In this document: piece by piece, positions 15,075-24,917 of the stretch
Position numbering within the stretch: the first letter of the stretch is position 1
Layout of the letters: the number at the start of each line of letters is the position of its first letter
Assembly (NCBI RefSeq): GCF_014333585.1
Contig: NZ_JACSCW010000004.1
Span: forward strand, 372,001-436,000
DNA from: Hymenobacter sp. BT188
Lineage (GTDB): Bacteria > Bacteroidota > Bacteroidia > Cytophagales > Hymenobacteraceae
DNA length: 64,000 nt
Direction: 5' to 3'
Program-made: the position numbers and the translations under genes
The notes under the pieces: model-generated
The model's database searches: none
What the model was told of the DNA's origin: nothing
Seen by the model: the letters and a program-made list of their open reading frames with translations, nothing else

Positions 15075-16946
15075 ATGTCCGAACCTATCAAGCTCATTAT
15101 CTGGGATCTGGATGATACTTTTTGGCGCGGTACGCTTTCGGAAGGAGTCGTGGAAGCCATTGCCGATAACTTGGAACTGGTGCGTGCTACAGCGGCCCGC
15201 GGCATTGTGCACACCATCGTTTCCAAAAATGATTTTGCCGCCGCCGAAGCCAAGCTAGTAGAGTTGGGCATTCGCGACTTGTTTGTTTTCCCCCAAATAA
15301 GCTGGCAGCCGAAAGGACCTATTATTAAAGAGTTGCTGGCGCAGATGCAGCTGCGAGCGCCAAACGCGCTGTTTCTGGACGATAATCCGATTAATCGGGC
15401 GGAGGCGCAGTATTATAATCCCCAGCTTCAGGTAGCCGATCCGGCTGAATTGCCAAAATTTGCTCCTCAGCTGCTACTCAGCGGCAAACCCGACCCCGGC
15501 CTAACGCGCCTGGAGCAGTACAAACTGCTCGAGCGTCAGCAGCAGGCCCGCGCTGCTTACCAGGATAATCTGGAGTTTCTGCGCGATTCGCAGGTGCGCA
15601 TCGAGTTTCGGGAAGGAGCTGCCGTGCATGCTGATCTGAGCCGCATTGAGGAATTGATTAACCGCTCCAACCAACTCAATTTCACGAAGAGGCGAGTCGC
15701 CAAAGATGATTTAGAAGCCAGCTTCACGGATGCTGCGCTTCGTTGGGGCACTGTGCGGGTGCGCGATCGATTCGGCGACTATGGTCTAGTGGGTGTCTAC
15801 TGCCTGAATTTGCAGGAAAATCGACTTGAGCAACTGGTGTTTTCCTGCCGCATTCTGCATCTGGGCGTTGAACAGTTTATATATGCCTGGCTCGGTTTTC
15901 CGGCTTTAAAAGTGGAAGGCGAAGTGGCTACAGAGCTGAATGGAACGGATAAGCCTGACTGGATTACGCTGGATTCGCCAGATGCTAAGGCTCCGACGTC
16001 ATCCACAACCTCTATGAGCACTGATGACGAGCGTGTTTCTGCTGGGGGGTATATTCCGGATAAAAACCATCCCAAGCTTCGGGTATTACTTAAAGGTGGC
16101 TGTGATTTAGGGCAGCTAACGCCCTTCTTGCAGGCCTTTGCCATCGACGTAATAGAAGAGTTTAATTACGTAAATGAGCACCAAATTCCGGTGCATGTGG
16201 AGCATACGTCTCTGCTCCGTCTGACCCGCGAATTGCCCCCTAGTGAGCAGCAACGCTTGGCCCACAAGCTGCCTTTTCTGGGAGAGGAAGCTTTCACTAC
16301 CAACTTGTGGACGGCCGAGTATGATGCTTTAGTATACAGCCCCCTTATGGACTACACGCAGGAGCTATACCGCGAAAAGGCAACGGGCATTGCCATTCCA
16401 TTTGGTGGCTACCAGAATATTCTAGCTGTTGATTCGGCTACGTTGGCGGCAAAATATGCTCAACGCCGCTTCCGAAGAATGGACGAGGCTTTTTTGGGTC
16501 AGTTTAAATCTGAATTCGAGTTTGGGGGGCAAATTTCGCCCGCTGACTTTCAAGCGAATCTGCGCTGGCTACGGAGCCAGCTGCCGGCGGCTATTCCCAT
16601 TTTCTTCCTCAACGGGGCTGAAATAGAAGTTCCCGGCTCCGCCGAAACGGGCGCCGCGCAGCGTCACGCGCAAATGAACCAAGCGTTGGCTGAGTTCGTG
16701 GCCAGCGCTGATAATTGCTTTATCATTGATGTGCGCGATTTCGTTCGTACGCCGGCAGATGTCACCAATAATCTGCGCCATTATCAGCGCGCACATTACC
16801 GCACACTCGCTCAGCGCCTGGCTCAAGCTCTCGGTGCCTGGCACGGCCGCCAGCTGCCCCGCTCTACCTGGACCGATTTGCGAGCACAATTAGCTAGCCA
16901 CTTGCCTAGTAAGCTGCGCAATGCTTGGGAAAAGCTCCAGAAGTAA
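15075..16946 (+). CDS. HAD-IIIC (FkbH-like) phosphatase with a C-terminal SGNH-like domain
   Basis: The protein has 623 residues. The N-terminal HAD core shows IIWDLDDTFWRG, with D11 and D13 as the DxDxT nucleophile and acid, then VSKNDF (motif II region) and ALFLDDNPINRAEA (motif III/IV). This is the FkbH-like HAD-IIIC layout, which in other systems loads glyceryl or acyl groups onto carriers. Residues 165-310 contain a GNAT-like stretch, RIEELINRSNQLNFTKRR, usual in this family. From about residue 330 a second domain begins with VLLKGGCDLGQL and ends with DVTNNLRHYQRAHY, resembling an SGNH hydrolase with Asp/His near the C-terminus. Divergent placement to pseB suggests glycan modification (inference). 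No carrier protein gene is adjacent. Confidence 0.75.
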   Translation: MSEPIKLIIWDLDDTFWRGTLSEGVVEAIADNLELVRATAARGIVHTIVSKNDFAAAEAKLVELGIRDLFVFPQISWQPKGPIIKELLAQMQLRAPNALFLDDNPINRAEAQYYNPQLQVADPAELPKFAPQLLLSGKPDPGLTRLEQYKLLERQQQARAAYQDNLEFLRDSQVRIEFREGAAVHADLSRIEELINRSNQLNFTKRRVAKDDLEASFTDAALRWGTVRVRDRFGDYGLVGVYCLNLQENRLEQLVFSCRILHLGVEQFIYAWLGFPALKVEGEVATELNGTDKPDWITLDSPDAKAPTSSTTSMSTDDERVSAGGYIPDKNHPKLRVLLKGGCDLGQLTPFLQAFAIDVIEEFNYVNEHQIPVHVEHTSLLRLTRELPPSEQQRLAHKLPFLGEEAFTTNLWTAEYDALVYSPLMDYTQELYREKATGIAIPFGGYQNILAVDSATLAAKYAQRRFRRMDEAFLGQFKSEFEFGGQISPADFQANLRWLRSQLPAAIPIFFLNGAEIEVPGSAETGAAQRHAQMNQALAEFVASADNCFIIDVRDFVRTPADVTNNLRHYQRAHYRTLAQRLAQALGAWHGRQLPRSTWTDLRAQLASHLPSKLRNAWEKLQK

Positions 16947-16951
16947 AAAGC

Positions 16952-18259
16952 CTATTTGATCAGCTTAGCCAGCTTTTGCGTAAGCGCCCGCCGCGAATAC
17001 TGCGCGTGATTGATGGCTGGCAAATCAAGGTTGGAATTGATTCGCCAGGCAGCAAACAGACCATCCAAATGGTCGAGCATGCCGCTGTAGGTGTCGTAGG
17101 GGAGGGCACGGCCGGCTCCGCACTCCTCCAGCAGATTATCGGCATCGGAACCTACGGGGCCAATGCAGATAATAGGTTTGTTAGAAGCCAGATACTCAAA
17201 TACTTTGCCTGGTAGAATGCCGAAGTTGTGCGCTACATCCGGAATGGCCATGAGCAATGCCGTAGACCGCAGCAAGTAGCTCACCGACTCGTCGTGTGGC
17301 ACAAAAGGCACAAATTCCGTGTGTTTGCCTAAGCCTACCTCTCGTATCTGCTCCTGCACGCCCGCCGACACGGTGCCCACAAAGCGCAGCTTAAGGGGTA
17401 CATCCGGATGGCGCGTGGTGCAAGTGGCACAGGCCGCCAGAAACAGTTCAATATGATACGTCTCGGAGATGGTGCCGGTGTGGGTAATCAGCAGACAATC
17501 AGTGGGTGGGGAGCTAGGTTCCCGAAAATCACTTTCATCATAGCCGTTGGGCAGCACATGAAATTTACTGGCCGTAAGGCGCGGCGACTTCCCTAAAAAC
17601 AGGCGCTTGGTGTCGGGGCTGGTAACTAGCACTTCATCGGCCTGCTCCAGCACCTGACGTTCGTACCAGGCATCGAGCCAGCGCGCGGGCGGGGTGTGGT
17701 TCAGTTCTTTATAGTAGTAAATATCCGTCCAGGGGTCGCGCATGTCGGCTATCCAACGTAGACCATAGCGCTTCTTTAGCTCCAGACCAATAAGCTGCGT
17801 AGAGTGCGGCGGACTACTAGTCATCACCGCGTCGAAAGTGTGGCCTTGGGCAAATAGCTCGGCACACTGCCCCAGAACGTGTTGGTTCCAGCCTCGGCGC
17901 GGATCTGGAATAAACAGGTTGCCCCGCAAAAACTTGAAAACCTGCTGTTGCAAGCTGCTTTTGCTTTCGTTTGCAAAGCCGCCGTGCGGAATCTGTTTGC
18001 GGCCGGTGAGCTTTTTATAGGAGTCAAATGGTTCGCTCGTATTTGTGCGAAACACACGCACGCTAGCCGGCACTTCCGCCGCTAGCGACTCATCGATTAC
18101 TGGATAAGCTCCCTGTGACGCATCCACGGTAATCACCGTTGGCTCCACGCCAAAAGCGGGCAGATGTTTCACAAATTTCAAGCTTCGCTGCACGCCCGCC
18201 CCGCCTGAAGGGGGCCAGTAATACGTAATAACAAGCAGACGCAGGGGCTTGGGGGGCAT
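16952..18259 (-). CDS. Glycosyltransferase family 4-like protein
   Basis: The 435-residue GT-B protein starts with LRLLVITYYWPPSGGAGVQRSLKFVKHL, the usual N-terminal nucleotide-fold and acceptor loop of GT4/GT4-like transferases. RWIADMRDPWTDIYYYKEL lies near the middle. The C-terminal donor domain shows LITHTGTISETYHIELFL, LLMAIPDVAHNFGILPGKVFEYLASNKPI (EX7E-like region) and LLEECGAGRALP. It likely transfers a sugar in surface polysaccharide assembly. The ATG at 18259 is chosen, because a -7 box at 18282-18289 places transcription start after the alternative upstream start at 18280. Its stop lies 5 nt from the convergent HAD-IIIC stop. Confidence 0.82.
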   Translation of the reverse strand: MPPKPLRLLVITYYWPPSGGAGVQRSLKFVKHLPAFGVEPTVITVDASQGAYPVIDESLAAEVPASVRVFRTNTSEPFDSYKKLTGRKQIPHGGFANESKSSLQQQVFKFLRGNLFIPDPRRGWNQHVLGQCAELFAQGHTFDAVMTSSPPHSTQLIGLELKKRYGLRWIADMRDPWTDIYYYKELNHTPPARWLDAWYERQVLEQADEVLVTSPDTKRLFLGKSPRLTASKFHVLPNGYDESDFREPSSPPTDCLLITHTGTISETYHIELFLAACATCTTRHPDVPLKLRFVGTVSAGVQEQIREVGLGKHTEFVPFVPHDESVSYLLRSTALLMAIPDVAHNFGILPGKVFEYLASNKPIICIGPVGSDADNLLEECGAGRALPYDTYSGMLDHLDGLFAAWRINSNLDLPAINHAQYSRRALTQKLAKLIK

Positions 18260-18281
18260 TTTTAAAGCAGGTTTGAGCACG

Positions 18282-18289
18282 CGAAGGTA
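18282..18289 (-). promoter_or_regulatory. -7 box TACCTTCG for the GT4 gene
   Basis: TACCTTCG on the minus strand is one mismatch from TAnnTTTG. It predicts a transcription start near 18277 and supports the ATG at 18259. Confidence 0.5.
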
Positions 18290-18425
18290 CGTAGCCGTGG
18301 GCTTTCAGGGTTTTTTGGGTTAATTTTGGGGAGGCGAACTTGCCGTTGCGACCTATTGTATTGCCTCAAGCCTCTTAATCAGGCAGTTAGGCATACTAGC
18401 ACCTTTCACATCACTACATCACAAG

Positions 18426-19775
18426 ATGTTCGATAATCTCTCTACCAAGCTCGACCGGGCCTTCAAAACCCTGAAAGGTCAGGGTAGCATCACCGAAATC
18501 AACGTCGCCGCGACTATCAAGGAAATTCGTCGGGCGTTGGTCGATGCCGACGTGAACTACAAGGTGGCCAAGGAAGTCACCGACAAAATAAAGGACGAGG
18601 CCATGGGCCGCGACGTGCTTACGGCCGTTTCGCCCGGCCAGCTCATGACCAAAATTGTCTACGATGAGCTAACGCTGCTCATGGGAGGCGAAAAAGAGGA
18701 CGTAGTACTGAAAGGTGACCCAGCCGTGATTTTGCTATCGGGCTTGCAGGGCTCGGGTAAAACAACCTTCGCCGGTAAACTCGCCACGTTCATTAAAAAG
18801 CAAAACCGTACCGTCCTGCTCGTAGCCTGCGATGTGTATCGTCCGGCCGCTATCGACCAGCTGAAAGTGCTGGGCGAGCAAGTAGGAGTGGAGGTTTACT
18901 CGGAGGTTGAAAATAAAAACCCCGTCGAGATTGCGCAGAATGGTATTGCTTACGCCAAGAAAAACAACAAGAAAGTAGTCATCATCGATACCGCTGGCCG
19001 CTTGGCCGTGGATGAGCAGATGATGCGCGAAATTGAGCAGGTTAAAAAGGCGATAAACCCCTCCGAAACGCTGTTCGTGGTTGACTCCATGACGGGTCAG
19101 GATGCGGTAAATACGGCCAAAACTTTCAACGACCGCCTCAACTTCGATGGCGTGGTACTTACCAAGCTTGATGGTGATTCGCGCGGTGGTGCGGCTCTTT
19201 CCATTCGGGCTGTAGTTGAGAAACCCATCAAATTCATCTCAACGGGTGAGAAGATGGAGGCGCTGGACATGTTCTATCCCGACCGGATGGCCCAGCGTAT
19301 CTTGGGTATGGGCGACGTGATTTCGCTGGTAGAACGCGCCCAGCAGCAGTTCGACGAGGACGAAGCCAAGCGCATCAACCAGAAAATCCGCAAGAATCAG
19401 TTCAACTTCGACGACTTCCTCTCCCAGCTGGAGCAAATCAAGAAGATGGGCAACCTGAAGGACTTGGTGGGAATGATTCCGGGCATGAGCAAGGCCATCA
19501 AAGATGTGGATATCGACGACGATGCTTTCAAGCCAATCGAGTCCATTATCAAAAGCATGACTCCTAAAGAGCGCGCCCAGCCCGAGTTATTAAACGGTTC
19601 GCGCCGCCGTCGTCTTGCCAAAGGCAGCGGTACTGATATTCAACAGGTCAACAACCTGATGAAGCAATTCGAAGACATGCGCAAAGTGATGCGTACCATG
19701 AACAAAATGAGCAGCACCAAAGGTGGCATGCAGCAAATGGCCAAAATGATGGGCATGCGCGGCGGTATGAAATAA
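18426..19775 (+). CDS. ffh: Signal recognition particle GTPase
   Basis: The 449-residue protein is the SRP54 homologue that binds signal sequences of nascent membrane proteins and the SRP RNA. The N domain occupies residues 1-95. The G domain has the P-loop GLQGSGKTT at 106-114, DVYRPAAIDQL, IIDTAGRL, TKLDGDSRGGAALS and FISTGEK. The C-terminal M domain (from about 300) has GSGTD-type RNA-binding SRRRRLAKGSG and a methionine-rich tail, MMGMRGGMK. Length and order match bacterial Ffh. It is a single gene followed by a strong terminator. Confidence 0.97.
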   Translation: MFDNLSTKLDRAFKTLKGQGSITEINVAATIKEIRRALVDADVNYKVAKEVTDKIKDEAMGRDVLTAVSPGQLMTKIVYDELTLLMGGEKEDVVLKGDPAVILLSGLQGSGKTTFAGKLATFIKKQNRTVLLVACDVYRPAAIDQLKVLGEQVGVEVYSEVENKNPVEIAQNGIAYAKKNNKKVVIIDTAGRLAVDEQMMREIEQVKKAINPSETLFVVDSMTGQDAVNTAKTFNDRLNFDGVVLTKLDGDSRGGAALSIRAVVEKPIKFISTGEKMEALDMFYPDRMAQRILGMGDVISLVERAQQQFDEDEAKRINQKIRKNQFNFDDFLSQLEQIKKMGNLKDLVGMIPGMSKAIKDVDIDDDAFKPIESIIKSMTPKERAQPELLNGSRRRRLAKGSGTDIQQVNNLMKQFEDMRKVMRTMNKMSSTKGGMQQMAKMMGMRGGMK

Positions 19776-19792
19776 GCTGCTCGGAGCTTTAC

Positions 19793-19830
19793 AAAAAAGC
19801 CCCCCAGAGGTGTTCTGGGGGATTTTTTTT
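19793..19830. terminator. Terminator between convergent ffh and deaminase genes
   Basis: AAAAAAGCCCCCCAGA pairs with TCTGGGGGATTTTTTT with one mismatch. The A-run and T-run flanks let it serve both converging genes. Its 3' end touches the deaminase stop codon at 19829. Confidence 0.85.
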
Positions 19831-20305
19831 AGTATTCCGTTCGTGCTTCGTGCTCTGTCCAGGCTGTGAAACCTTCTTTGGCTTCAGCCCCCAAGAATTC
19901 CTGCATCGGTATTTGTCGCTCGCTCAGCGGCTTCTCTATCTCGTCGTAAATAAACTGGTCGTCGAAGCCAATAGCGGCGGCATCTTGCTTGGTGTTGCCA
20001 TAGAATACGCGGCGCGGACGAGCCCAATAAATGGCCCCCAGGCACATAGGGCAAGGCTCGCAGCTCGTATACAGGTCGCAATCTTGCAACTGGAAAGTGC
20101 CCAGGGCGATACAAGCTTTGCGAATGGCATCAACTTCGGCGTGGCAAGTGGGGTCGTTGGTACTGGTAACTTGATTAAAGCCGCGCGCGATAATCTGGCC
20201 ATCTTTTACGACGACGGCCCCAAAAGGACCACCATAACCAGCCTGCATTTTTTCAACCGATAGGCGAATGGCTTCGCGCATAAATTCTTCGCGGGGAGCT
20301 TCCAT
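19829..20305 (-). CDS. Nucleoside/guanine deaminase (CDA superfamily)
   Basis: The 158-residue zinc enzyme has the cytidine deaminase-like motifs HAEVDA (His55-Ala-Glu57, zinc ligand and proton shuttle) and SCEPCPMCLGAIYWAR (PCxxC at 84-88). The C-terminal part, with FDDQFIYDEIEKPLSER and the final TAWTEHEART, matches GuaD-type guanine deaminases rather than tRNA adenosine deaminase TadA. It would convert guanine to xanthine in purine salvage. The ATG at 20305 (MEAPREEFMREA) is preferred to an upstream start, because homologues begin there. TadA cannot be fully excluded from sequence reading alone. Confidence 0.8.
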   Translation of the reverse strand: MEAPREEFMREAIRLSVEKMQAGYGGPFGAVVVKDGQIIARGFNQVTSTNDPTCHAEVDAIRKACIALGTFQLQDCDLYTSCEPCPMCLGAIYWARPRRVFYGNTKQDAAAIGFDDQFIYDEIEKPLSERQIPMQEFLGAEAKEGFTAWTEHEARTEY

Positions 20306-20472
20306 AGTATAATAGGGGAAGGAGAAAACTGACTTTTGCAGGGAGAAAAAGCCCCCCAGCAATGAAGTTACATTGTCTGGGCTTAAGGAGGAATAAAGTC
20401 GGAATCAACAGTTACTTACTTCCATATAACCTGTTGACTGCTAGTGAAGAAACTATATGAAGTAATGGCAAC

Positions 20473-20506
20473 AAAAAAGCCCCCTGATCATTCAGGGGGC
20501 TTTTTT
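20473..20506. terminator. Intrinsic terminator with GCCCCCT arms
   Basis: AAAAAAGCCCCCTGA pairs with TCAGGGGGCTTTTTT. It lies 3' of the giant surface protein gene (minus strand, stop at 20532) and upstream of the deaminase gene. Confidence 0.85.
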
Positions 20507-20531
20507 ATGAGACACGGGCTATTGCCCCAAG

Positions 20532-23500
20532 TTAGTTGCGAACCAGCGGCAGTGCTACATTCACAGCTGCTCCGCGTACTCGCACAATGTAGGAGCCATG
20601 AGGCAGCGCCTGCACCTGCAATGGGTGTTCCTGCTGACCAGCCAGCGTCAGGATTTGTAGGCTGCGGCCCGTCAGATCAAGTAACTGGACTTGGTAGTTG
20701 CCAGCAGGTAAGGCTGTTAAGTCGAGTGTAGCGCCACCTTGACTTGGGTTAGGATACACGGATACGTCAACTTTGATAGCGTCCACAAATTTAACTGTCC
20801 GCACTGGACTGAACGTTGCAGTTCCATCGAAGTCCAGCTGCTTCAAACGGTAGTAAATCAGCGCACCAAAACGGGCCACGCCAGCATCAGTGAAGCTGTA
20901 TTTCGACTGCTGCGTAGTGGTGCCCTTACCGCGTACCGTTCCGATAGTGCTGAAAGACAAGCCATCAAGTGAGCGCTCTATAACAAAGCGGTCATTGTTG
21001 AGCTCCGAAGCTGTAGCCCAGTTAAGTTGAGCATCCTGACGAACTGCTGTAGCCTTGAACTCCTTCAACTCTACGGGCAGCGGACGCACAATGGTAACAT
21101 CCTCGGCAGTGCTGGCGGCTGCGGCGTAGTTGCTGCCCGGTACAGTTCCACCACCGGCGAAGGTGCCAGCAGGTGATACGATGCTCGTAGCCGTGAGGCG
21201 GGTAGGATCGAGGAAGCGTACAGTTGCAGAGGCCTGATAAGCCGTGTTATTGACAGCAGTGCTGGCGATAGTAGCCCGGAAGGAGATTCTGAGCGTAGCG
21301 CCGGCAGGAATATTCAGACCACTGAATACGGGAGTGCTTGTGCTAGTAGTTGGAGCAGTGTATTCTGTATAAGGCGAGGGGATGCCACCAGCTAGTGTTA
21401 GCGTCACAGTAGGAGCTACTGTGTTGTCATATTTGAAGAGGTCAGTGGTTAACGCTGTTTCTACGCTCACACCTGTTGCTGCTCCACCCGTATTTGATAT
21501 AACAAGTGCATAAGTAGCAGGATTTACTGCATCACCACTACGCGTAACATTTGGAGTGGGAGTAGACAGCGTTGCAGCAAGCGTAGGTAAGCAAGAGCCA
21601 GCCCCAGCAATATTGTTAGTCGGAACAGCAGTAGTACTGACAGATGGATTTGTAACCGATGTGCCGTTAGCTGCACCAAAAGCACTAAGGTCTAATAAAC
21701 CTGTTCTGCCAGCACTTCCACCGACTCCATCGAAGTTACTCAAATTACCATTTGAATAAGCTAAGCCGCCGCCCCCGCCGCCGCCAGGACCGTATTCGTC
21801 TGATCCTCCAGTACTAGTGTTACCGCCATTGCCACCATTTACCTGCACAGTAATTCCATTCAATCCATTACCAATTGTAGCAGGAGGTGTAGCTCGAATG
21901 AGAACTGTACCACCAGCGCCGCCGCCACCGCCACCAGAGGTATTGCCGTTGGCTGATGGCGCGTTGCCGCCATTCGCTACCAGTAAACCTGTGCCGCTGA
22001 TAGAGCCGGTTTGAAGCATGATAATGCCACCTCCAACGCCGCCACTACTTTGCGCCGCATTTGCATCGTTCGTAGAGCCAGCGCCACCGCCGCCACCTAG
22101 CACAATGCGAGAAATAGATGATTCTAAAGTAGCAGCGCCACCTAAGGCACGTAAGCCAGTACCATTATTACTTGACTCATAACCGTAACCACCAACACCG
22201 CCGTTAGCACCGTTGCCGCCGCCAGCTCCGCCGGCATTGCCAGAGTTATTATAAGTACTGTTACTTCCATTAATTCTGATGCCATAATCAGTAGCCCCAC
22301 CACCGGCATTTCCAGGGGCACCGGCTCCATTGCTGCCGCCAAAATAACCATCCGTAACAGTCCCATTAATAGTATTGGAAATGACCGCCGTTCCGTTGTA
22401 AATGTTGCGGGGTGAACCCGCTGTACCTTCACCTTTCGAACCGTGCGCCAAAGCAGGGGCGGTAACGTAATCCGTTCTATTGGCAGCATCGCCTGAGTAG
22501 CTTACGCCGCCGCCACCACGGAAGCCTTTGGCCGTCATATTGATTGAAGCATTAGAAACGAAACGGGTTTGGCCCGCTACGTCCAGCACTAGTACACCCC
22601 CTGTCGTACCATTCCAGGCTGGTCCAGAAAGTGTGCCTGTAATGCTAACGGAAGAATACTGGGGAACGCGAATAACCTGAAACCGACGCTGGCTGGTAGA
22701 ACCAGTACCGCCAGCGTTGCTCTCATACTGGTTAGTTACTCCTTTTGCCAGTGTTAAGGTACCACCAGTCAGTGGTACATCGTTCGTGGCAATGGCGTAT
22801 TCATACTTACCAGCAGTATATGTAGCATCACTGCTGATCGTACCATAAGACGATGAGTTATCGATACTCATTGTAGCACCCTGCATTTGCATAATCAATA
22901 CAAGGTCACCAGCGCTAATGGGCGTGTTTCCAGTTCCTGCTGTACCGAGAACAATATTGTTTTGGCCAGCGGCAACTGTGGTAGGAATAGCTACAGGGAA
23001 ATAGGTGTTTGGCACGGAGGTGCTGATAAGAGTACCAAAGCCATCTTTACCAGGCGTAGCGCAAGATGTAGATACGTTAGCAACTCCGCTGACCAGCGTA
23101 CTCACGGTAGCCGTGTTGTTTGTTAAGGTCGGGTCGGGTACGCTAGATGTAGATGAAGCGGTACCCGTAACTGTTCCAGTAGTAGGGACGGTAAATGTTA
23201 CCGCATTAACTATTGCCGGATCGTTGGCTAGTAAGCTACTAACGGTGGCAAACGTAACAACCTGCTCGCCGCCCACAGTAGCAATGGTAGCGCCAGTTGG
23301 CAAACTTACATTGGTAGCTGTTAAAGGAAGCCTTAGTGTTGGAATTACATTAAAGGCTGTTTCACCACCTAAGTTGCTAGTTGTTACCGTGTAAGTTACG
23401 CGTGAGCTTGGGTTTGCTGTTGTTGATCCACTTAGACTCGTAGCCAAATCGGCACCACTTACGAAAACGGTGATAGTCGCTTCGTTCGACAGTGTATTGA

Positions 23501-24674
23501 GAATGTCGCGAATAGTATAAGGAATTTCAACTACACCAGCGAAAGTACTGACAGGCACAAAAGTTACTAGTCCTTGTTCATCAACAGTAAAAGTGCCTTT
23601 GTCTGTAACCGTAAAGCTCTTATCAACAGTAGCCGTTGATGGATTCAAGTCTACAGAGTTAAGATTCAGACTGCTACCTGGCGCCTGGTCATTGGTAGTT
23701 ACATTAAATGAGGCAGCGGTTCCATAACGCGTACGGAACTGGTCATTGTTGGCAATGGTAGGCCGAACGATAGCTAGATTGCGAATCTCATGCGTATTAT
23801 TAAAAAGACCTGTAGAGCCTGAGAAACCAATCCGGAGTGTAGGCGGCGGCGGCGGCAATTCTACGTTGCTAAGCGCTGTGGTTACCGTATTCCCGTGCTG
23901 AATGCGAACCGTAATGCGGTAAGCAGTTACGCCGCTAGCATTAGTGAAAGGTATAAAATCTATAAAGGCTCTCCGGTAATCTCCGCTACCTTCTTGAGCT
24001 TGTGCTGCAGCTACATCCAAGCTGAAACCAAGCTGTCCACTACTAGCTATATATGGGTAGTCCGTCGAGGCGGTGCCATTACCTTTACCTCTGATGGTGA
24101 CAGCGTCAGGCGTCAAGCCGCTAGCAACCAAGCCTCCCGATCGAGCTTCGCTGGCGTTGGAATAGTTGCCATACTCATCAATACCAATTCCTACGTAGCC
24201 GTTCGATACGCCAGGAGTAATAGTAGCGCTATTCGCATCTCGTTTGCGCTGAGCGTATCCTAAGGAGCCACCATCAGCACCAATGCGGAAGTTGCTCGTT
24301 GCACCATCAATCAAATAAACGCTGAAGCCGTCGGCTCCAGAAGTGCCCGTTCTACCGTACGAGAAGAATTCAAAGGAAATACTAAAGCCTTGGGGTGCAG
24401 GAAAAGCCGTCTGGTCAATAGCTGTACCTGCTTGATTATTAGTTGCGTCGGTAAGACGCAAATACCCCGTGCCACTGGTACCAGTACCTGTAAGCCGAGC
24501 GGTGCCAAACATGTCAAAACCAGCGGCGGTACCATTCTTGAATGACTCGACCCGCGGAAACTGCGCCTGCGCTCGCTCGCCAAACGCTAATAAGAATAAC
24601 GACGCACTTGCTATTCGCAAGAGCTTTCTAACAGTATCTGACCGTCTGGTGAAGGGGGTAAGAAGTGTTTTCAT
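20532..24674 (-). CDS. Large T9SS-exported surface protein: L-type lectin-like domain, DUF11-type repeats, Gly-rich region, type A sorting domain
   Basis: The 1380-residue protein starts at ATG 24674 with a signal peptide ending FGERAQA. Residues 45-290 look like a legume-type lectin fold (GFSISFEFFSYGRTG, GADGFSVYLIDG, GYVGIGIDEYGNYSN). Residues 310-400 resemble an Ig-like cadherin-style 'NDQAPGSSLNL' repeat. Residues 400-530 and about 1060-1180 carry DUF11/CARDB-like repeats (ADLATSLSGSTTANPSSRVTYTV, AALSTP-like). Residues 740-1040 are extremely Gly/Asn/Ser-rich. The end, VDVSVYPNPSQGGATLDL to VRVRGAAVN, is the T9SS type A sorting domain. It is probably a cell-surface adhesin or glycan-binding protein. 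It is monocistronic, flanked by terminators. Confidence 0.8.
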   Translation of the reverse strand: MKTLLTPFTRRSDTVRKLLRIASASLFLLAFGERAQAQFPRVESFKNGTAAGFDMFGTARLTGTGTSGTGYLRLTDATNNQAGTAIDQTAFPAPQGFSISFEFFSYGRTGTSGADGFSVYLIDGATSNFRIGADGGSLGYAQRKRDANSATITPGVSNGYVGIGIDEYGNYSNASEARSGGLVASGLTPDAVTIRGKGNGTASTDYPYIASSGQLGFSLDVAAAQAQEGSGDYRRAFIDFIPFTNASGVTAYRITVRIQHGNTVTTALSNVELPPPPPTLRIGFSGSTGLFNNTHEIRNLAIVRPTIANNDQFRTRYGTAASFNVTTNDQAPGSSLNLNSVDLNPSTATVDKSFTVTDKGTFTVDEQGLVTFVPVSTFAGVVEIPYTIRDILNTLSNEATITVFVSGADLATSLSGSTTANPSSRVTYTVTTSNLGGETAFNVIPTLRLPLTATNVSLPTGATIATVGGEQVVTFATVSSLLANDPAIVNAVTFTVPTTGTVTGTASSTSSVPDPTLTNNTATVSTLVSGVANVSTSCATPGKDGFGTLISTSVPNTYFPVAIPTTVAAGQNNIVLGTAGTGNTPISAGDLVLIMQMQGATMSIDNSSSYGTISSDATYTAGKYEYAIATNDVPLTGGTLTLAKGVTNQYESNAGGTGSTSQRRFQVIRVPQYSSVSITGTLSGPAWNGTTGGVLVLDVAGQTRFVSNASINMTAKGFRGGGGVSYSGDAANRTDYVTAPALAHGSKGEGTAGSPRNIYNGTAVISNTINGTVTDGYFGGSNGAGAPGNAGGGATDYGIRINGSNSTYNNSGNAGGAGGGNGANGGVGGYGYESSNNGTGLRALGGAATLESSISRIVLGGGGGAGSTNDANAAQSSGGVGGGIIMLQTGSISGTGLLVANGGNAPSANGNTSGGGGGGAGGTVLIRATPPATIGNGLNGITVQVNGGNGGNTSTGGSDEYGPGGGGGGGLAYSNGNLSNFDGVGGSAGRTGLLDLSAFGAANGTSVTNPSVSTTAVPTNNIAGAGSCLPTLAATLSTPTPNVTRSGDAVNPATYALVISNTGGAATGVSVETALTTDLFKYDNTVAPTVTLTLAGGIPSPYTEYTAPTTSTSTPVFSGLNIPAGATLRISFRATIASTAVNNTAYQASATVRFLDPTRLTATSIVSPAGTFAGGGTVPGSNYAAAASTAEDVTIVRPLPVELKEFKATAVRQDAQLNWATASELNNDRFVIERSLDGLSFSTIGTVRGKGTTTQQSKYSFTDAGVARFGALIYYRLKQLDFDGTATFSPVRTVKFVDAIKVDVSVYPNPSQGGATLDLTALPAGNYQVQLLDLTGRSLQILTLAGQQEHPLQVQALPHGSYIVRVRGAAVNVALPLVRN

Positions 24675-24917
24675 GAACAATAAATAATAGTGGAATTGAT
24701 TTTAAACCAGAGCAAAGAAAGCTCCGGAAAGTGCCCTAAAATTGCATTTTGCTAGAAAAATGATGGATATTTGTTTCTGTAATTAGCTGTCTAGCAAGTC
24801 AGTATAAAATATTATAAATAAATCCACATTTATAATATTTGCCTCGTGATCTATAAACTATTTAATAATTCAATTAAAACTTTAGTACATGATATTTTAA
24901 AATAGATTACCATATAA

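Noticed and set aside
20532..24674. Gly-rich block considered as a PE_PGRS-like or collagen-like repeat system
   Set aside because: There is no regular GXY periodicity, and the type A T9SS domain places it among Bacteroidota surface proteins.
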